Assembly (NCBI RefSeq): GCF_033898505.1
Contig: NZ_JAXAFK010000002.1
Location: 310,001 to 374,000, forward strand
Length of the DNA: 64,000 nt
Source of the DNA: Pectobacterium carotovorum
Lineage (GTDB): Bacteria; Pseudomonadota; Gammaproteobacteria; Enterobacterales; Enterobacteriaceae
Reading direction: 5' to 3'
Shown: in pieces, positions 55,545 to 64,000 of the stretch
How positions within the stretch are numbered: the stretch's first letter is position 1
Layout of the letters: each line of letters begins with the position of its first letter
Translations under genes and position numbers: made by a program
The notes under the pieces: model-generated
What the model was told of the DNA's origin: nothing
The model's database searches: none
Seen by the model: the letters and a program-made list of their open reading frames with translations, nothing else

Positions 55545-56021
55545 ATGAAACAATTTCCGATGACCCTGCGTGGTGCTGAAAAATTGCGCGAAGAGCTTGA
55601 CCACCTGAAATCTGTGCGTCGACCTGAAATTATTGCGGCCATTGCCGAAGCGCGTGAGCACGGCGACCTGAAAGAAAATGCGGAATACCACGCCGCACGT
55701 GAGCAGCAGGGCTTTTGTGAAGGACGCATTCAAGACATTGAAGCTAAGCTGTCTAACGCACAGGTTATCGATGTCACGAAGATGACGGCGAACGGGCGTG
55801 TTATTTTTGGCGCAACTGTGACCGTGATGAATCTGGATAACGAGGAAGAACAAACCTACCGGATCGTTGGCGATGACGAGGCTGATTTTAAGCAAAATCT
55901 GATCTCTGTAAATTCCCCGATTGCGCGTGGTCTGATCGGCAAAGAGCAAGATGACGTTGTGGTCATCCGTACGCCGGGCGGCGACGTGGAATATGAGATC
56001 CTGAAGGTCGAATATCTATAA
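55545..56021 (+). CDS. greA: Transcription elongation factor GreA
   Basis: Rescues backtracked RNA polymerase by stimulating transcript cleavage. The 158-residue protein has an N-terminal coiled coil carrying the catalytic acidic tip ([13 protein letters not shown]) and a C-terminal FKBP-like domain. I chose the ATG at 55545 ([14 protein letters not shown]) to match the family length; the frame opens at 55509. Confidence 0.97.
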   Translation: MKQFPMTLRGAEKLREELDHLKSVRRPEIIAAIAEAREHGDLKENAEYHAAREQQGFCEGRIQDIEAKLSNAQVIDVTKMTANGRVIFGATVTVMNLDNEEEQTYRIVGDDEADFKQNLISVNSPIARGLIGKEQDDVVVIRTPGGDVEYEILKVEYL

Positions 56022-56066
56022 ATTTTGCTGGGTTGTTGATTAAAACAGCAAAAATTGTAAAGAAAA

Positions 56067-56090
56067 GAAAAAGGCCGCTTGCGGCCTTTT
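56067..56090. terminator. Bidirectional terminator between greA and yhbY
   Basis: AAAAGGCCGC pairs with GCGGCCTTTT around TT, with A-rich and T-rich flanks. Confidence 0.85.
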
Positions 56091-56149
56091 CTCTAACCGA
56101 GAGGCATGGCACCTTTCCGTTAAAACTGAGTATCCTGAAATAAAAAGTG

Positions 56150-56443
56150 TTATCGTGGTAACACAATTTTACGTTCTTTCGCAGGACGGTAGAGCACCAG
56201 CGTGTGGCCGATGACCTGAACGTTAGCGGCACCCGTTTCACGAACAATTGCCTCGACAATCAAGGCTTTGGTTTCGCGATCTTCTGTCGCTACTTTTATC
56301 TTGATCAGTTCGTGATGCGCCAATGCTTGTTCGATCTCAGCCAAAACACCTTCGGTGAGACCGTTATTGCCCAGCATGACAACCGGTTTTAGCGGGTGTG
56401 CCAAGCCTTTCAGGTGTTGTTTTTGTTTATTACTTAGGTTCAT
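56150..56443 (-). CDS. yhbY: CRM-domain RNA-binding protein YhbY
   Basis: A 97-residue protein consisting of one CRM (YhbY) domain with the signature VMLGNNGLTEGVLAEIEQAL and the GxxG loop. It binds pre-50S ribosomal particles in E. coli. It is divergent from rlmE, as in E. coli. Confidence 0.95.
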   Translation of the reverse strand: MNLSNKQKQHLKGLAHPLKPVVMLGNNGLTEGVLAEIEQALAHHELIKIKVATEDRETKALIVEAIVRETGAANVQVIGHTLVLYRPAKERKIVLPR

Positions 56444-56586
56444 TGTCTTTTTTACTTAGGTTGGGATTGAAAACGGGTCATTCTACCGCCATCTCATGAT
56501 TATAACCAATTTGACTGTTCTGATTGGTAATATGTGAGAAGTTTCTCCCCACCACGAGCGTGTTACTGAGAATAGTTGGAAAATCG

Positions 56587-57216
56587 ATGGCGAATAAAAA
56601 GCGTTCTGCAAGTTCCAGTCGCTGGTTGCAGGAACACTTTAGCGATAAATATGTGCAGCAGGCCCAGAAAAAAGGGCTGCGCTCGCGTGCTTGGTTTAAA
56701 CTTGACGAAATACAGCAGAGCGACAAACTGTTTAAACCCGGTATGACGGTTGTGGATTTAGGCGCTGCACCTGGCGGTTGGTCACAGTATGTGGTCACGC
56801 AAATTGGTGGAAATGGTCGAATTATCGCGTGCGATATTTTACCGATGGATCCGATTGTCGGCGTCGATTTCCTGCAAGGGGACTTTCGTGATGAACTGGT
56901 CCTCAAAGCCTTGCTCGAAAGGGTTGGCGATAGCAAAGTTCAGGTGGTGATGTCTGACATGGCCCCTAACATGAGTGGTACACCAGCCGTTGATATTCCG
57001 AAGTCGATGTATCTGGTTGAATTAGCACTTGGTATGTGTCGGGATGTATTAGCGCCAGGCGGAAGTTTCCTGGTGAAAGTGTTTCAGGGAGAAGGCTTTG
57101 ATGAATACCTGCGGGAAATTCGCTCCCTGTTTACGAAAGTGAAAATTCGTAAACCAGACGCCTCACGTGCCCGGTCTCGTGAAGTGTATATTGTAGCGAC
57201 AGGGCGCAAACTGTAG
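56587..57216 (+). CDS. rlmE: 23S rRNA 2'-O-methyltransferase RlmE (FtsJ)
   Basis: Methylates U2552 of 23S rRNA. The 209 residues match E. coli. The SAM motif is [15 protein letters not shown], and the K-D-K-E catalytic set is visible in [27 protein letters not shown] and REVYIV. I chose the ATG at 56587; the frame opens at 56524. It is a heat-shock gene in E. coli, cotranscribed with ftsH 47 bases downstream. Confidence 0.96.
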
Positions 57217-57263
57217 TACCCTAACGCTGTTTTTTAACACAGTTGTAATATGAGGTTAATCCC

Positions 57264-59258
57264 TTGAGTGACATGGCGAAAAACCTAATTCTCTGGTTAG
57301 TCATCGCAGTTGTGCTGATGTCTGTTTTCCAGAGCTTTGGGCCCAGCGAGTCGAATGGCCGTAGGGTGGATTATTCAACCTTCTTGACTGAAGTGAATCA
57401 GGATCAGGTCCGTGAAGCACGTATTAACGGGCGTGAGATCAGTGTTATCAAAAAAGACAGCAATAGATACACGACTTACATTCCTGTCAATGACCCCAAG
57501 CTACTGGATAACCTGCTAACGAAGAATGTGAAAGTCGTTGGTGAGCCACCGGAAGAGCCGAGCTTACTGGCTTCTATCTTTATTTCCTGGTTCCCGATGC
57601 TGTTACTGATTGGTGTCTGGATCTTCTTCATGCGCCAAATGCAAGGTGGCGGCGGTAAAGGTGCCATGTCCTTCGGCAAGAGCAAAGCGCGTATGTTGAC
57701 TGAAGATCAGATCAAGACGACGTTTGCAGATGTAGCCGGTTGCGACGAAGCGAAGGAAGAGGTTAGCGAACTGGTCGAGTACCTGCGTGAACCTAGCCGT
57801 TTCCAGAAACTGGGCGGTAAAATTCCGAAAGGCATTCTGATGGTCGGCCCGCCGGGGACAGGTAAAACGTTGCTGGCGAAAGCGATTGCCGGTGAAGCGA
57901 AAGTGCCTTTCTTTACGATTTCCGGTTCTGACTTCGTTGAAATGTTTGTGGGTGTTGGTGCTTCTCGCGTTCGTGACATGTTCGAACAGGCGAAGAAAGC
58001 GGCACCTTGTATCATCTTTATCGATGAAATCGACGCCGTTGGCCGTCAGCGTGGCGCAGGTTTAGGCGGTGGTCACGATGAACGTGAACAAACGCTGAAC
58101 CAGATGCTGGTTGAGATGGACGGCTTTGAAGGCAACGAAGGCATTATTGTTATCGCGGCGACGAACCGTCCCGATGTGCTTGACCCAGCTTTACTGCGTC
58201 CGGGTCGTTTTGACCGTCAGGTTGTGGTTGGTTTGCCGGATGTTCGCGGTCGTGAACAGATTCTGAAAGTGCATATGCGTCGCGTACCGCTGTCTCCAGA
58301 TATTGATGCGTCAGTGATTGCACGTGGTACACCAGGTTTCTCTGGTGCGGACTTGGCTAACCTGGTTAACGAAGCCGCATTGTTCTCTGCTCGTGGCAAC
58401 AAACGCGTTGTTTCGATGGTTGAATTCGAGAAAGCGAAAGACAAAATCATGATGGGTGCCGAGCGCCGCTCCATGGTTATGACTGAAAAGCAGAAAGAAT
58501 CGACGGCCTATCATGAAGCGGGACACGCTATCATCGGTCGTCTGGTGCCAGAGCACGATCCGGTCCATAAAGTGACGATCATTCCACGTGGTCGTGCGCT
58601 GGGCGTGACGTTCTTCCTGCCTGAAGGTGATGCGATCAGCGCCAGCCGTCAGAAACTGGAAAGCCAGATCTCTACGCTGTACGGTGGTCGACTGGCCGAA
58701 GAAATCATTTACGGCGTGGAGCATGTTTCGACTGGTGCGTCCAATGACATCAAAGTCGCAACGTCGATTGCTCGTAACATGGTGACGCAGTGGGGCTTCT
58801 CTGAAAAATTGGGTCCATTGCTTTATGCAGAAGAAGAGGGCGAAGTATTCCTCGGCCGTTCTGTAGCAAAAGCCAAGCACATGTCAGATGAAACGGCGCG
58901 TATCATCGATCAGGAAGTGAAATCGCTGATTGAACGCAACTACGTGCGTGCTCGTGAGCTGTTGATGGCAAATATGGACATCCTTCACTCAATGAAAGAT
59001 GCGTTGATGAAGTATGAAACCATTGATGCGCCGCAGATTGACGATTTGATGGGGCGTAAGAAAGAGGTGCGCCCGCCAGCAGGTTGGGAAGAGTCTCGTT
59101 CTGACAACGATTCCGGCAACGGCGGTGGGACGCCTAAAGCGCCTACGCCAGTGGATGAGCCGCAAACGCCTAATCCTGGTAACACTAATCCTGGTAACAC
59201 TAATCCTGGTAACACTAATCCAGGTAACACCTTGTCTGAGCAAGCGGACGACAAATAA
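57264..59258 (+). CDS. ftsH: ATP-dependent zinc metalloprotease FtsH
   Basis: A membrane-anchored AAA+ protease that degrades LpxC, RpoH and damaged membrane proteins. The 664 residues have two N-terminal helices around a periplasmic domain. Walker A is GPPGTGKT, Walker B is IIFIDEID, the second region of homology follows, and the zinc motif is HEAGH. The start is probably the TTG at 57264 (GAGG eight bases upstream); the ATG at 57273 would give the E. coli N-terminus MAKNLIL. The C-terminal tail carries four NPGNT repeats where E. coli has one. Confidence 0.97.
   Translation: MSDMAKNLILWLVIAVVLMSVFQSFGPSESNGRRVDYSTFLTEVNQDQVREARINGREISVIKKDSNRYTTYIPVNDPKLLDNLLTKNVKVVGEPPEEPSLLASIFISWFPMLLLIGVWIFFMRQMQGGGGKGAMSFGKSKARMLTEDQIKTTFADVAGCDEAKEEVSELVEYLREPSRFQKLGGKIPKGILMVGPPGTGKTLLAKAIAGEAKVPFFTISGSDFVEMFVGVGASRVRDMFEQAKKAAPCIIFIDEIDAVGRQRGAGLGGGHDEREQTLNQMLVEMDGFEGNEGIIVIAATNRPDVLDPALLRPGRFDRQVVVGLPDVRGREQILKVHMRRVPLSPDIDASVIARGTPGFSGADLANLVNEAALFSARGNKRVVSMVEFEKAKDKIMMGAERRSMVMTEKQKESTAYHEAGHAIIGRLVPEHDPVHKVTIIPRGRALGVTFFLPEGDAISASRQKLESQISTLYGGRLAEEIIYGVEHVSTGASNDIKVATSIARNMVTQWGFSEKLGPLLYAEEEGEVFLGRSVAKAKHMSDETARIIDQEVKSLIERNYVRARELLMANMDILHSMKDALMKYETIDAPQIDDLMGRKKEVRPPAGWEESRSDNDSGNGGGTPKAPTPVDEPQTPNPGNTNPGNTNPGNTNPGNTLSEQADDK
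59171..59230 (+). repeat. 15-base tandem repeat inside ftsH (four units)
   Basis: The unit TAATCCTGGTAACAC occurs three times exactly and once with one change. It encodes repeated Asn-Pro-Gly-Asn-Thr near the FtsH C-terminus. The multiple-of-three length keeps the frame whatever the copy number. Confidence 0.92.
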
Positions 59259-59288
59259 TTCGCCTGTAATTGATATCGGTAACTCACG

Positions 59289-59315
59289 AAACCCCAGCTC
59301 AGGCTGGGGTTTTTT
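59289..59315 (+). terminator. Terminator after ftsH
   Basis: ACCCCAGC pairs with GCTGGGGT around a 4-base loop, followed by five T residues. It separates ftsH from folP by 116 bases. Confidence 0.85.
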
Positions 59316-59374
59316 ACTGGAATGTTCTTCGAATCATATTTCATGCTAACCACACCAGAATGCGGAGGTAAATC

Positions 59375-60208
59375 ATGCAACTGGTTGCCAGAGACTCAAC
59401 GCTGGATCTTTCCTGCCCACACGTCATGGGCATTCTTAACGTCACGCCGGACTCTTTTTCCGATGGCGGCAAACACAACAAGCTCGATGCTGCACTACTG
59501 CACGTTCAGGGGATGGTTACCGCTGGTGCGACCCTGATCGATATTGGCGGTGAATCAACGCGCCCTGGGGCGGCTGAGGTGAGTACGGAAGAAGAGCTGG
59601 AACGTGTGGTGCCTGTTGTTGAAGCCATCGCTAAGCGGTTTGACGTCTGGATCTCGGTTGATACCTCGAAGCCGGAAGTGATGACGGCGTCAGCGCAGGC
59701 AGGCGCGCATCTGATTAATGATATTCGCGCTTTGCAAGAGCCCGGCGCTCTGGAAGCGGCGGCGGCAACAGGTTTGCCGGTATGCCTGATGCACATGCAG
59801 GGAATGCCGAGAACCATGCAGCACAAACCGCATTATGATGACCTGATGCAGGACATCGAAAATTTCTTGCAACAGCAAATTGATCGCTGTGTGAACGCCA
59901 ATATTCCGAAAAGTAAGCTATTGCTGGATCCTGGGTTCGGATTCGGTAAGAATCTTGCCCATAATTATGCGCTTCTGGCTCGTCTGAGCGAGTTACATCG
60001 TTTTGAACTACCTCTTCTGGTGGGGATGTCGAGGAAATCCATGATTGGACAACTCCTCAATGTGCCGCCTGCGCAGCGTGTTCATGGCAGTGTCGCCTGC
60101 GCAGTGATCGCGGCGATGCAGGGAGCACAGATTATTCGCGTGCACGATGTTAAAGAAACGGCTGATGCCATGCGCATTGTTGAGGCCACCCTTTCTGCGA
60201 AGGAATAA
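59375..60208 (+). CDS. folP: Dihydropteroate synthase FolP
   Basis: Condenses p-aminobenzoate with dihydropterin diphosphate in folate synthesis; the sulfonamide target. The 277-residue TIM barrel has the motifs [26 protein letters not shown] and [16 protein letters not shown] ribosome site precedes the ATG. glmM starts seven bases after its stop. Confidence 0.97.
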   Translation: MQLVARDSTLDLSCPHVMGILNVTPDSFSDGGKHNKLDAALLHVQGMVTAGATLIDIGGESTRPGAAEVSTEEELERVVPVVEAIAKRFDVWISVDTSKPEVMTASAQAGAHLINDIRALQEPGALEAAAATGLPVCLMHMQGMPRTMQHKPHYDDLMQDIENFLQQQIDRCVNANIPKSKLLLDPGFGFGKNLAHNYALLARLSELHRFELPLLVGMSRKSMIGQLLNVPPAQRVHGSVACAVIAAMQGAQIIRVHDVKETADAMRIVEATLSAKE

Positions 60209-60215
60209 AAACGAG

Positions 60216-61553
60216 ATGAGTAACCGCAAATATTTTGGTACCGATGGCGTACGTGGCAAGGTTGGCGATACGCCGATTACACCTGACTTTGTGCTTAAAC
60301 TGGGTTGGGCCGCTGGGAAAGTGCTCGCACGGCATGGTTCTCGTAAGATTATTATCGGCAAAGATACCCGTATTTCTGGTTACATGCTGGAGTCTGCGCT
60401 GGAAGCTGGGCTGGCAGCTGCGGGTTTGTCGGCTTCTTTTACTGGCCCGATGCCGACGCCTGCGGTTGCTTATCTTACTCGTACGTTCCGTGCTGAAGCG
60501 GGTATCGTGATTTCTGCTTCTCACAACCCGTATTACGACAACGGTATTAAATTCTTCTCAATTGACGGCACGAAGCTGCCGGATGATGTAGAAGAAGCGA
60601 TTGAGGCTGAACTGGAAAAACCGCTGACGTGCGTTGAGTCTGCTGAATTAGGCAAAGCCAGCCGCATTGTTGACGCAGCCGGACGCTACATTGAGTTTTG
60701 TAAGGGGACGTTCCCGAGTGAACTGAGCCTCAATGGTTTAAAGATTGTCGTCGATTGCGCCAATGGCGCTACCTATCATATCGCCCCCAGCGTATTGCGC
60801 GAGCTTGGCGCTAAAGTCATCGCGATTGGCTGTGAACCTGATGGCATGAATATCAATGAAGAGTGCGGGGCGACCGACGTCAGACAGCTACAGGCGCGCG
60901 TACTGGCTGAAAAAGCGGACGTTGGGCTGGCCTTTGACGGCGATGGCGATCGGCTCATCATGGTCGACCATTTGGGCAACAAAGTGGATGGCGACCAGAT
61001 TCTGTATATCATCGCCCGTGAAGGCTTACGTCAAGGGCAGCTGCGCGGCGGTGCGGTGGGCACGCTGATGAGTAACATGGGGCTTGAGGTGGCGTTAAAG
61101 CAACTGGGCATCCCGTTTGCTCGTGCCAAGGTGGGCGATCGCTATGTATTAGAAATGATGCAGACAAAAGGGTGGCGCATTGGTGCAGAAAACTCCGGCC
61201 ATGTGATCCTACTGGACAAAACGACGACGGGAGACGGTGTGATTGCCGGTTTGCAAGTACTTACCGCGATAGTGAGAAACCATATGAGCCTGCATGATTT
61301 ATGCAGCGGTATGAAGCTGTTTCCACAGATCCTGGTCAACGTACGGTTTACGGGTGAAAACGATCCGTTGGAAGACAAGAATGTGCAGCAGATTACGCAG
61401 GATGTGGAAAAAGAATTGGCCGGACGTGGGCGTGTCCTGCTGCGTAAATCCGGTACTGAGCCGCTTATCCGCGTCATGGTTGAGGGTGAACACGAAGAGA
61501 CCGTAATCGCGCTGGCAAACCGTATTGCCGATGCGGTGAAAGCTGTCAGCTGA
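60216..61553 (+). CDS. glmM: Phosphoglucosamine mutase GlmM
   Basis: Interconverts glucosamine-6-phosphate and glucosamine-1-phosphate for peptidoglycan and LPS precursors. The 445 residues match E. coli. The phosphoserine loop is [12 protein letters not shown], the Mg loop is DGDGDR, and the phosphate-binding loop [12 protein letters not shown] is near the end. I chose the ATG at 60216 ([14 protein letters not shown]); the frame opens inside folP. It forms an operon with folP. Confidence 0.97.
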   Translation: MSNRKYFGTDGVRGKVGDTPITPDFVLKLGWAAGKVLARHGSRKIIIGKDTRISGYMLESALEAGLAAAGLSASFTGPMPTPAVAYLTRTFRAEAGIVISASHNPYYDNGIKFFSIDGTKLPDDVEEAIEAELEKPLTCVESAELGKASRIVDAAGRYIEFCKGTFPSELSLNGLKIVVDCANGATYHIAPSVLRELGAKVIAIGCEPDGMNINEECGATDVRQLQARVLAEKADVGLAFDGDGDRLIMVDHLGNKVDGDQILYIIAREGLRQGQLRGGAVGTLMSNMGLEVALKQLGIPFARAKVGDRYVLEMMQTKGWRIGAENSGHVILLDKTTTGDGVIAGLQVLTAIVRNHMSLHDLCSGMKLFPQILVNVRFTGENDPLEDKNVQQITQDVEKELAGRGRVLLRKSGTEPLIRVMVEGEHEETVIALANRIADAVKAVS

Positions 61554-61585
61554 GGGCTTTTTTGATTCACCAATCAGGTAGATAA

Positions 61586-61627
61586 GGCTTTCGATAGGCA
61601 TCTTGTGTCGAAAGCCGCTGTTTTTTT
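61586..61627 (+). terminator. Terminator after glmM
   Basis: GGCTTTCGA pairs with TCGAAAGCC around a 13-base loop, followed by GCTG and seven T residues. Confidence 0.78.
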
Positions 61628-61804
61628 CTGCAATCAACCCGCGGTGACCAAATTACCCTTGCTTACGTTACATCCTTTAGTTAGTATTCAGACCCGCTTG
61701 ATAAGGGATGTTCAAGACATCTGACTTGCGGAATGACGCGCGGTTTACCGCCAGAATATAGCATTCTCCATAAGACATGGGGAAAACGGTTAACAGGTAC
61801 GACT

Positions 61805-62137
61805 ATGTACGAAGCTCTATTAGTGATTTTCCTGTTAGTATCGATCGGGCTGGTTGCCTTGATCATGCTTCAGCAGGGTAAAGGTGCTGATATGGGAGCC
61901 TCGTTCGGAGCAGGTGCTTCTGCCACTTTGTTCGGTTCGAGCGGCTCTGGTAATTTCATGACCCGCATGACGGCGATACTGGCGACTCTGTTCTTCATTA
62001 TCAGCCTCGTACTGGGCAACCTGAGCTCGCTGCAGAAAAAAGGCGGCGCTTGGGACAACCTGAGCCAGCCTGAAAAAGCCGAGCAGACGACAACGCCTGC
62101 TGCGCCTTCAACGCCGGCGAGTGACATTCCGAAGTAA
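61805..62137 (+). CDS. secG: Preprotein translocase subunit SecG
   Basis: A 110-residue inner membrane protein with two helices separated by a Gly-rich cytosolic loop (GASFGAGASATLFGSSGSGN). It supports SecYE-driven export. I chose the ATG at 61805 (MYEALLVIFLLVSIGLVALI) after an ACAGGTA site; the frame opens at 61733. It is followed by tRNA-Leu as in E. coli. Confidence 0.97.
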   Translation: MYEALLVIFLLVSIGLVALIMLQQGKGADMGASFGAGASATLFGSSGSGNFMTRMTAILATLFFIISLVLGNLSSLQKKGGAWDNLSQPEKAEQTTTPAAPSTPASDIPK

Positions 62138-62161
62138 GCGTTTTAAAGTAGTAATTGTGAT

Positions 62162-62248
62162 GCCGTGGTGGTGGAATTGGTAGACACGCTACCTTGAGGT
62201 GGTAGTGCCCGATTGGGCTTACGGGTTCAAGTCCCGTCCTCGGTACCA
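62162..62248 (+). tRNA. leuU: tRNA-Leu (GAG anticodon)
   Basis: An 87-base class II tRNA with a long variable arm and encoded CCA. The anticodon loop reads CTTGAGG within the arm CTACC...GGTAG. The position after secG and the sequence correspond to E. coli leuU. Conserved synteny stops directly behind this gene. Confidence 0.96.
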
Positions 62249-62252
62249 ACAT

Positions 62253-62286
62253 AAAAAATAGACGTCAATGGACGTCTATTTTTTTT
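62253..62286 (+). terminator. Terminator after tRNA-Leu
   Basis: AATAGACGTC pairs with GACGTCTATT around a 4-base loop and runs into more than six T residues. Confidence 0.88.
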
Positions 62287-63180
62287 ATCTTAAGGCCACT
62301 AATTTACTGGTTTTTCCTTCCGTTCGGCCTATTCCTGCTCTCCTTGTATTAGTTTGAGTCGACTCACACCAACATACCTGTGCGTATACACCTTGGCGTA
62401 TATACTCAATTTTCGTCGTCAGCAGATGTCAGGACATTGATCGGCGTCCTGACAGACACAAAGCGGATATTAGCCAGATTGAAAACGATATCCTACAGTG
62501 GACGGTTGTGCATGAATAGGCTCCTGCCAAGATGCCATTTCTGACATAAATAAGTCTAAACGCGCAGAGGGTGTTATGGCAAAAAGCTGACCATTAACAA
62601 GATAACGTACAAACTGATGTTTATCGGTGGGAGGGGGAAAACATATAGATGCGACACCATTTTTCTCTACCCTATATTTAATTATTTTTGAGATAATTAT
62701 ATTAATAAATTATTATTTCTCCCTTAAGTAACCATTGAAAGGTGTTCACGGTTATCCATAAAAGAGTGCTTGTTGTCACTTCATCATTATTCACAATGTA
62801 CTGCTTATTGTTCAGATCATGTCGTTGCAGGCTTTGCTCTCGCTAAAATTGACAGGTTTTTAAAGTGCTAATTTCCTCAGAAATATTCCTATCTTAAAAA
62901 TAATTAATATGACAAATTTCTATTTTATTCATTTTTTAAATGTTTAGTTTAAATGTTTGCCGTGAGGCTATGAACGGATTAGGCCAATCGGCCAATGCCA
63001 TAAGTCGGCCCATTACAGGCCAAGAAAACTATCTGTTTTGAAAAGTTCTGAACTATGCTTTTTTTTAGGTCGCTAAGGCCTATTTCTCCCACTGCTATTA
63101 TCTGAGTTTCTCTCTCATGTAATATCGTGGGTTTATTGATGATATATATCTATTACATGCTTCTGATGGAGAGATTTTAT
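62287..63180. other. 894-base AT-rich region between tRNA-Leu and the peptide gene
   Basis: No gene could be supported on either strand. Composition is clearly more AT-rich than in the core genes before it. The metY-rimP-nusA genes that follow leuU in E. coli are absent. A short palindrome (GGCCAATCGGCCAATGCC area, near 62982-62999) and AT-rich promoter-like stretches are present. It probably contains the left boundary of an island and the promoter of the peptide gene. Confidence 0.6.
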
Positions 63181-63486
63181 ATGGTTTCTATTAAAGATTA
63201 TCCGGATTTTAATAATCCAATTACTTCTTTGCTCGAAGGCAATGGTGCATCAATCCTGACTGAAAATGCTCGTCAACTGCTGGAAGGCGATTTGATTGCA
63301 TTGTCATGGAAGAACCACACTGTGCGCACGGAGAAACTGACCGTTCGGGATATTAATTCAATCGAAGAAGCATTCAGTAAACATAGCCTTTATGGCTCAT
63401 CTTCTGCCCCTGTTGTTGGCGGAAGCTGCTGTTGTTGTACCGCTCCATGCTGTTGTACTGCCGTAGCGGTTGTGCAAGCAGCTTAA
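63181..63486 (+). CDS. Candidate TOMM (streptolysin S-like) precursor peptide
   Basis: A 101-residue peptide. Residues 1-81 form a leader rich in helix-forming and charged residues (SILTENARQLLEGDLIALSW). It ends in APVVGGS, a Gly-Gly-type junction. Residues 83-92 form the core CCCCTAPCCC, followed by Thr and a short hydrophobic tail (TAVAVVQAA). Runs of Cys next to Thr after Gly-Gly closely resemble SagA of streptolysin S, where Cys, Ser and Thr become thiazoles and oxazoles. The ATG at 63181 follows GGAGAG; upstream in-frame starts from 63127 lack support. Position right before an RRE/ThiF-like gene supports a RiPP precursor. The product's structure and activity are unknown. Confidence 0.8.
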   Translation: MVSIKDYPDFNNPITSLLEGNGASILTENARQLLEGDLIALSWKNHTVRTEKLTVRDINSIEEAFSKHSLYGSSSAPVVGGSCCCCTAPCCCTAVAVVQAA

Positions 63487-63494
63487 TCTGAATG

Positions 63495-63532
63495 ACTGCA
63501 CTTCCATCGCTACTTCCTGATGGTAGTGCAGT
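63495..63532 (+). terminator. Attenuator-like hairpin between precursor and maturation genes
   Basis: ACTGCACT plus CCATC pair with GATGG plus AGTGCAGT across one T-T mismatch, with a 10-base loop and a weak T-rich tail. Such partial terminators behind a precursor gene allow it to be expressed above the enzymes that follow. Confidence 0.65.
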
Positions 63533-63575
63533 TCTTATTAGTAAAGCAGTCGCGTGTAGAGTAGAAGGGAAATCC

Positions 63576-64000
63576 ATGAGTGATAAATTAATTCTGTTAC
63601 CAATACAGATCATTGAGATGGAAGATGCAATCATCCTTAAAAGAGGTCTGTCACAGCTATTAATTCCAAACCCCAATGTGTTACTAATTATCCGTGTTGT
63701 TCAAAAAGCACTATTACTACAGCCCTACTCAGTTACTGAATTGAAATCGCTTTTTGCTGCTCCAGTACAACCGTTGGTTGAAGAATTACTGAACAAGCTT
63801 TTAGAAAAGCGTTTTTTACAATTACAAACCGAAACATCACAAGACGATAAACATCTTAATAATGAACAGTTATCTGTTGAGTCAACCCAGGAAGTCTTTT
63901 ACTGGCATTTTAATCAACATCAGGAACAGGTGGCTAGCACTCTCAATCAGAAATATTGGTTATTTGTGGGTGTTAATAAACTTAATATGCTTTTACTTCA
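63576..64000 (+). CDS. Probable RRE-ThiF-like (ocin-ThiF/E1-type) RiPP maturation protein, cut by the window end
   Basis: The frame is open from an ATG at 63576 (AAGGGAAA ribosome site) to the last base: 141 codons with no stop. Residues about 14-80 look like a PqqD-type RiPP recognition element (EDAIILKRGLSQLLIPNP, then LLQPYSVTELKSLF and LLNKLLEKRFLQL). After a polar linker, YWLFVGVNKLNMLLL near residue 127 resembles the first beta strand and glycine loop of ThiF/E1-like folds, as in ocin-ThiF proteins that present TOMM precursors to YcaO cyclodehydratases. The assignment is by pattern; the rest of the gene is needed. Confidence 0.6.
   Translation, partial: MSDKLILLPIQIIEMEDAIILKRGLSQLLIPNPNVLLIIRVVQKALLLQPYSVTELKSLFAAPVQPLVEELLNKLLEKRFLQLQTETSQDDKHLNNEQLSVESTQEVFYWHFNQHQEQVASTLNQKYWLFVGVNKLNMLLL

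Noticed and set aside
62001..62252. 83-codon minus-strand frame across secG and tRNA-Leu
   Set aside because: It reads through the antisense of a tRNA gene and secG, so it cannot be a real gene.
62455..62545. Possible integrase remnant (LTDTK-like translation)
   Set aside because: Only five residues resemble P4-type integrase N-termini and the frame stops soon after; not enough to call a pseudogene.

Overview
The window is a chromosomal segment of a soft-rot enterobacterium, most likely Pectobacterium. Gene content and order follow the Escherichia coli yhaJ-fadH, ileX-argR-mdh and ispB-leuU blocks closely. A galacturonate pathway, beta-glucoside utilisation and Pectobacterium-style intergenic repeats are also present. 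No plasmid, prophage, insertion sequence or CRISPR array was seen.

Left part (1-22 kb): yhaK (partial) and yhaJ, then yqjG, yqjF, yqjK, yqjE, yqjD, yqjC, mzrA and yqjA on the minus strand. The hexuronate locus follows: exuR and exuT on the minus strand, uxaC, uxaB and uxaA on the plus strand, with matching ExuR-like operators upstream of exuR and between exuT and uxaC. Together these genes import galacturonate and convert it to 2-keto-3-deoxygluconate, the later part of pectin breakdown. Two inverted copies of one intergenic repeat lie outside exuR and between uxaC and uxaB. Then come ygjV, sstT, alx (behind a yybP-ykoY riboswitch), ygjR, rlmG and fadH.

Middle part (22-39.7 kb): an accessory stretch. 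It holds a coiled-coil orphan, a Spy-like periplasmic chaperone, a membrane GGDEF protein, a DUF305 protein behind a CueR-type copper promoter, and a beta-glucoside PTS permease with a convergent GH1 6-phospho-beta-glucosidase. Each of the last two sits behind its own RAT/terminator leader. Next are a DUF1543 protein and a one-polypeptide NADPH-type assimilatory nitrate reductase, with a sigma-54 promoter, an NtrC-like site and an ANTAR-type two-hexaloop antitermination leader. The stretch ends with a secreted DJ-1/PfpI protein and its divergent LysR gene, a chagasin-like protease inhibitor, and an AT-rich acyltransferase-SGNH gene beside tRNA-Ile2.

Right part (39.7-62.3 kb): core housekeeping genes. 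These are mug, the rpsU-dnaG-rpoD macromolecular synthesis operon, tsaD, argR, mdh, a Ner-like regulator with two tandem Mu-type DNA-binding paralogues, ispB, rplU-rpmA, yhbE, obgE, dacB, greA, yhbY, rlmE-ftsH, folP-glmM, secG and tRNA-Leu(GAG).

Right edge (62.3-64 kb): synteny with E. coli breaks directly after the tRNA-Leu gene. An AT-rich region carries a 101-residue peptide whose C-terminus is a Cys-cluster core like that of streptolysin S. After an attenuator-like hairpin comes a truncated gene that looks like a RiPP recognition element fused to an ocin-ThiF/E1-like protein. This is the left end of a probable thiazole/oxazole-modified peptide (TOMM) cluster and the most novel item in the window. 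Its remaining genes lie beyond position 64000.
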